Assembly: GCA_016202915.1 (NCBI GenBank) | Contig: JACQNT010000215.1 | Span: 1 to 9,849, forward strand | Length of the DNA: 9,849 nucleotides | Reading direction: 5' to 3' | From: Acidobacteriota bacterium | Lineage (GTDB): Bacteria; Acidobacteriota; Polarisedimenticolia; Gp22-AA2 | Shown: positions 7,776 through 9,849 of the stretch, one piece after another | How positions within the stretch are numbered: the stretch's first letter is position 1 | Layout of the letters: each line of letters opens with the position of its first letter | The notes under the pieces: generated by a model | The model's input: the letters and a program-made list of their open reading frames with translations, nothing else | The model's database searches: none | What the model was told of the DNA's origin: nothing | Translations under genes and position numbers: made by a program

Positions 7776-8006
7776 ATTCTCACCTGCAGGGAACTGACGG
7801 AGCTGATCACCGACCACATCGAGGGTCAGCTGTCTCTGGTGCAGCGCCTGAGGTTCCAAGTGCACGCCGGCATGTGCCGGCACTGTCGCTTCTGCCTCCG
7901 CCAGATGAAGATGACGATCCGGGCGCTCCGCCTGTTGCCTCTGGAGACGGTGCCGCCGCAACTCCCCGGCGAACTCCTGCGGCGCTTCAGGAATTGGAGG
8001 GGGTAG
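7776..8006 (+). CDS. zf-HC2 anti-sigma factor, open frame but ATT in start position
   Basis: The frame from 7776 to the TAG at 8004-8006 encodes about 76 residues of a putative zinc-finger (zf-HC2) anti-sigma factor. It reads TCRELTELITDHIEGQLSL, then QRLRFQVHAGMCRHCRFCLR and ends LLRRFRNWRG. The zinc signature His-x3-Cys-x2-Cys is intact (codons at 7863, 7875 and 7884). In the family this domain binds and holds an ECF sigma factor; the position right after the sigma relic fits that pairing. The frame is undamaged, but no ATG, GTG or TTG lies at the expected position. After the sigma TAG at 7767 the codons are GCG CTC ATT CTC ACC TGC. ATT could be a rare start or a mutated ATG. Downstream in-frame GTG/ATG codons would lose the first zinc-finger helix. 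It may be functional, silent or recently inactivated. Confidence 0.75.
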   Translation: MLTCRELTELITDHIEGQLSLVQRLRFQVHAGMCRHCRFCLRQMKMTIRALRLLPLETVPPQLPGELLRRFRNWRG

Positions 8007-8295
8007 GAACCCCCTCGGCCGCAGATCGCCCGTAACGAATGCCGCAGTCCCAAGGCTGTAGGGGCGAGGGCGTCCGGGGGCTTCCCCCTGCCCGCGGCGA
8101 GTCACTGCCGCATCGGGCGCCCTCCAGGCACTCATAAGCTTGGATCCCCATGGACGAGGTTTTGGGAGCCACTCTCTCCCCCATCGTGATCGGGCGCGCC
8201 GAGGCGATCCCGGGCGAGGCGCGCAAGGCGGGCGCGCGCGACGCCGCCCAGAAGAGGCGGGACAAAATCGGGCCGCGCGCCGCCGCGACGGCCAG
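8007..8295. other. Stretch with no recognisable gene
   Basis: Between the anti-sigma stop and the phospholipase-like relic I see no frame with family-like residues on either strand. Long open frames exist on both strands, but they are Arg/Pro/Ser/Gly-rich, as expected of chance frames in high-GC DNA. The only local structure is a small hairpin at about 8068-8093. There is no T-run, tRNA-like fold or clear promoter. Confidence 0.5.
8068..8093 (+). other. GC-rich hairpin downstream of the anti-sigma frame
   Basis: GGGGG at 8076-8080 pairs perfectly with CCCCC at 8084-8088 around a CTT loop. An outer GGGC (8068-8071) can pair with GCCC (8090-8093) across an uneven bulge. It starts about 60 bases after the anti-sigma stop and could slow or stabilise a transcript end. 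There is no T-tract on either side, so I do not call it an intrinsic terminator. Confidence 0.3.
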
Positions 8296-8457
8296 CACAT
8301 CCAACAGGTCAAAGGCCGGCATGCCTCCCGGCGTTTCCCGCTCCAGGGCGGCGAGGCAGCCGATGTCGTATATGGCCCCCAGGCTCCCCCCGCCGCCCAG
8401 GACCAACTCCCCAGCCTGGGCCGGCACCGGATTCCCCGGTTCAAGCGGGACGGACAT
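8296..8457 (-). pseudogene. N-terminal fragment of a patatin-like phospholipase
   Basis: From an ATG at 8457 the minus strand encodes about 54 residues resembling the beginning of patatin-like phospholipases. It includes the glycine-rich oxyanion loop ELVLGGGGSLGAIYDIG, the following helix CLAALERE, and FDLLDV, where relatives have an Asp strand leading to the nucleophile elbow. The expected Gly-x-Ser-x-Gly serine motif does not follow in any of the three frames. The frame stays open to 7987 but becomes Arg/Pro/Ser-rich with no family features and collides with the anti-sigma gene on the other strand. The catalytic Ser and Asp are therefore missing. The ATG overlaps the end of the zinc-ribbon gene by 17 bases, so it was probably the third gene of the arsS operon. 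Assignment rests on a short motif. Confidence 0.5.
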
Positions 8458-8773
8458 GGCCACACGCGCTGCAGGCGAGCAGGAAGTGGCACTGCCTGGC
8501 GGCACGGTTGCACAGGGACCGGACGGTCCGCTGCCGGCCCGCGCAGGCGGGACACGGCTCGGTCTCCGCGACCCGTTGGAGAGCCTCGTACTGCTCCAGA
8601 TACGTGGGCAGGAGCCCGGCATCGAACTGCCTGCCGCAGTGGTGGCAGGACGCCACCGTGAGGCATTCCCGATCCGAGAAGTCGCATCGCAGGAGTACCG
8701 AGAGGGAGCAGGTGCCGCAGTCCGGACACACGAGCCCCGAAGCCGTCGTCTCGATCTCGCGAAAGGTCTTCAC
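8441..8773 (-). CDS. Tandem zinc-ribbon protein (110 aa), unknown function
   Basis: This small Cys-rich protein carries two CxxC pairs per half with identical spacing. Cys16-x2-Cys19, 23 residues, Cys43-x2-Cys46 forms the first ribbon. Cys74-x2-Cys77, 23 residues, Cys101-x2-Cys104 forms the second. The halves also share context after the second pair (ASCHHCGRQ versus LACSACGHV), so it looks like an internal duplication of a zinc ribbon (rubredoxin-like knuckles). Additional Cys lie at 22, 30, 37, 88 and 95. There is no signal peptide or membrane segment, so it should be cytoplasmic. GTG at 8773 is the only plausible start: no ATG occurs in the frame and GGGGAGGA lies 11 bases upstream. It follows arsS by 70 bases on the same strand, probably in one transcript. 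I do not recognise the family; Zn or Fe binding is inferred from Cys geometry. Confidence 0.75.
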   Translation of the reverse strand: MKTFREIETTASGLVCPDCGTCSLSVLLRCDFSDRECLTVASCHHCGRQFDAGLLPTYLEQYEALQRVAETEPCPACAGRQRTVRSLCNRAARQCHFLLACSACGHVRPA

Positions 8774-8784
8774 GCCGGGATCGA

Positions 8785-8792
8785 TCCTCCCC
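8785..8792 (-). promoter_or_regulatory. Shine-Dalgarno of the zinc-ribbon gene
   Basis: GGGGAGGA on the minus strand, 11 bases before the GTG at 8773. No nearer ATG, GTG or TTG occurs in frame, so the long spacing is real unless a non-standard start is used. It supports this ORF as a genuine gene. Confidence 0.55.
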
Positions 8793-8843
8793 GGAAAGGT
8801 CGAGTCCGCACGCCTTCCCGGCGCAAGGCCAGAATGCCGCGGC

Positions 8844-9839
8844 TCATTGGAGTGCTCCCGAGCAGCTCGATCCGGCGCCTGCGGTGCAGCCGAAGCAGTG
8901 CTTGCCGGTGGCGATGCGGCGCCCCGCGAGCGCGTCGAGCGCGCGAAGATCCCAGATCGTCCGGATGCCGGAGTCGGTCGCAGCGCCGATCTCGATCTCC
9001 AGCATCTGGTTGAAGTCGCAGTCGTAGAGTCGGCCGTCCCAGCCCACGCTGACCAGGGAACGGCACATGAGCTCGGCCACGGTTCCAGGATTGAAATGGT
9101 TCACGAGCAGCCCCATGTAGGCGCCGTATTGACCGGTCCTCTCGAGAAACGCGGCGAAACGGTTGAGAGGCATGTTCGTGAGAGTCAGGAGACGGCCGAA
9201 TTCGATACCGAAGGAGCGGCCGAGCTCCCTCTTGTACGTGGCTTCGAGCCGGCCCTGGGGCGGTGGCAGGAACGCACCGCCGGGGTTGTAGGCCAGATCG
9301 AGCTTCAGCGCCGACTCCGGCCGGCCGTAGCCGAGCGCGTTGAGACGGCGCAGCGCCTGGATGCTTCGGTCGAAGACCCCGCGGCCGCGCTGCTTCTCGA
9401 CGTTCTCGGGCCGATAGCAGGGGAGGCTGGCGATGATGTGGACCTGCAAGGCGGCCAGGAACTCGGGCAGATCCTCCTGTCCCGGCTCGAACAGGACGGT
9501 GAGGTTGCAACGGTCGATGACCTGCCGCCCGAGCCCACGCGCGCCGCGGACCAGCGGTCGAAAGCCGGGATTGAGCTCCGGTGCGCCGCCCGTGAGGTCG
9601 AGGACCTCGATGCCGGGGCTCGCGGCGACCAGCTCGAGCACGCGCCAGGCCACTCTCGCGGGCATGATCTCGGTTCGATTCGGGCCTGCTTCGACATGGC
9701 AGTGGTGACAGGCCTGGTTGCAGAGTTTCCCGACATTCACCTGAAGCGTCGTGAGTCGACCACGTGCCAGCGGAGCGAGACAGTGCCGCGCCAGGAGCCG
9801 GTCAAATTCGGGGGCGCGACCCGGCGACGATTCGGCCAC
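8844..9839 (-). CDS. arsS: Arsenosugar biosynthesis radical SAM protein ArsS
   Basis: This 331-aa radical SAM enzyme is of the ArsS type. Characterised ArsS transfers the 5'-deoxyadenosyl group of SAM to a dimethylated arsenic species on the route to arsenosugars. The [4Fe-4S]/SAM motif is Cys40-x3-Cys44-x2-Cys47 in LCNQACHHCHVEAGPNRTE. DLTGGAPELNP (residues 81-91) is the usual second signature. The C-terminal DUF3641-type region holds MCRSLVSVGWDGRLYDCDFN (Cys259, Cys274) and the terminal cluster HCFGCTAGAGSSCSG (Cys315, Cys318, Cys326). Some relatives are selenoproteins; here the cluster positions I can see are all Cys. GTG at 9839 gives a family-like N-terminus, but the frame stays open to the right edge, so a slightly earlier start is possible. 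No arsM, arsR or other arsenic gene is inside the window. The zinc-ribbon gene follows directly. Confidence 0.88.
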   Translation of the reverse strand: MAESSPGRAPEFDRLLARHCLAPLARGRLTTLQVNVGKLCNQACHHCHVEAGPNRTEIMPARVAWRVLELVAASPGIEVLDLTGGAPELNPGFRPLVRGARGLGRQVIDRCNLTVLFEPGQEDLPEFLAALQVHIIASLPCYRPENVEKQRGRGVFDRSIQALRRLNALGYGRPESALKLDLAYNPGGAFLPPPQGRLEATYKRELGRSFGIEFGRLLTLTNMPLNRFAAFLERTGQYGAYMGLLVNHFNPGTVAELMCRSLVSVGWDGRLYDCDFNQMLEIEIGAATDSGIRTIWDLRALDALAGRRIATGKHCFGCTAGAGSSCSGALQ

Positions 9840-9849
9840 CGCCGGAGAC

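Noticed and set aside
6658..7797. 379-codon plus-strand open frame
   Set aside because: It spans the antisense of the protease relic and the sigma relic in the wrong frame. No motif is seen; family-like residues occur in the other two plus frames and on the minus strand.
8068..8093. Rho-independent terminator
   Set aside because: The GGGGG-CTT-CCCCC hairpin has no T-run on either strand, so it is listed only as a hairpin.
7269..8729. 486-codon open frame on the minus strand
   Set aside because: Composition is Arg/Pro/Gly/Ala-rich with no family motifs. It runs antisense to the anti-sigma gene and crosses the zinc-ribbon and patatin fragments in another frame, so it is a chance high-GC ORF.
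8774..8846. Selenocysteine read-through of the arsS TGA
   Set aside because: Some relatives of this radical SAM family are selenoproteins. Here the C-terminal Cys cluster is complete before the TGA, the codons after it show no family pattern, and no convincing SECIS-like hairpin is seen next to it.

Overview
The window is high-GC DNA (roughly 70% by eye) from a diderm bacterium. Evidence for an outer membrane is a tripartite RND efflux set with an outer-membrane channel, plus two probable lipoproteins. Gene content (RND set, ECF sigma/zf-HC2 pair, ArsS, DUF255 protein) would suit an environmental acidobacterial, myxobacterial or related lineage. No marker fixes the taxon, so this is only an impression.

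Layout. (1) Positions 1-6536, plus strand: a tight operon in which every gene overlaps the next by 4 bases. The order is RND permease (5' part outside the window), periplasmic adaptor lipoprotein, TolC-family outer-membrane channel, and a DUF255/YyaL-type thioredoxin-fold protein with its own lipoprotein signal. (2) Positions about 6519-8457: a gene graveyard on both strands. It holds a short winged-helix-like tail, an HtrA-type protease cut off after its catalytic Asp, a small one-TM ORF, an ECF sigma factor broken by deletion, frameshift and stop, and the N-terminal glycine loop of a patatin-like phospholipase. Inside it one zf-HC2 anti-sigma reading frame is fully open, but it has no ATG/GTG/TTG start: an ATT sits behind an excellent Shine-Dalgarno. 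(3) Positions 8441-9839, minus strand: an ArsS-type arsenosugar radical SAM enzyme followed by a 110-residue protein with two equal-spaced zinc ribbons.

How they work together. The first block should build one envelope-spanning efflux pump; the co-transcribed thioredoxin-like lipoprotein has no obvious efflux role. The sigma/anti-sigma pair was once a regulatory module and is now an orphan anti-sigma at most. The ArsS/zinc-ribbon pair probably forms an operon whose upstream members lie beyond the right edge. The most notable observations are the sigma factor relic with a preserved anti-sigma, the protease/winged-helix chimeric junction near 6662, and the twin zinc-ribbon protein beside ArsS. 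I saw no tRNA, rRNA, CRISPR array, insertion sequence or convincing intrinsic terminator.
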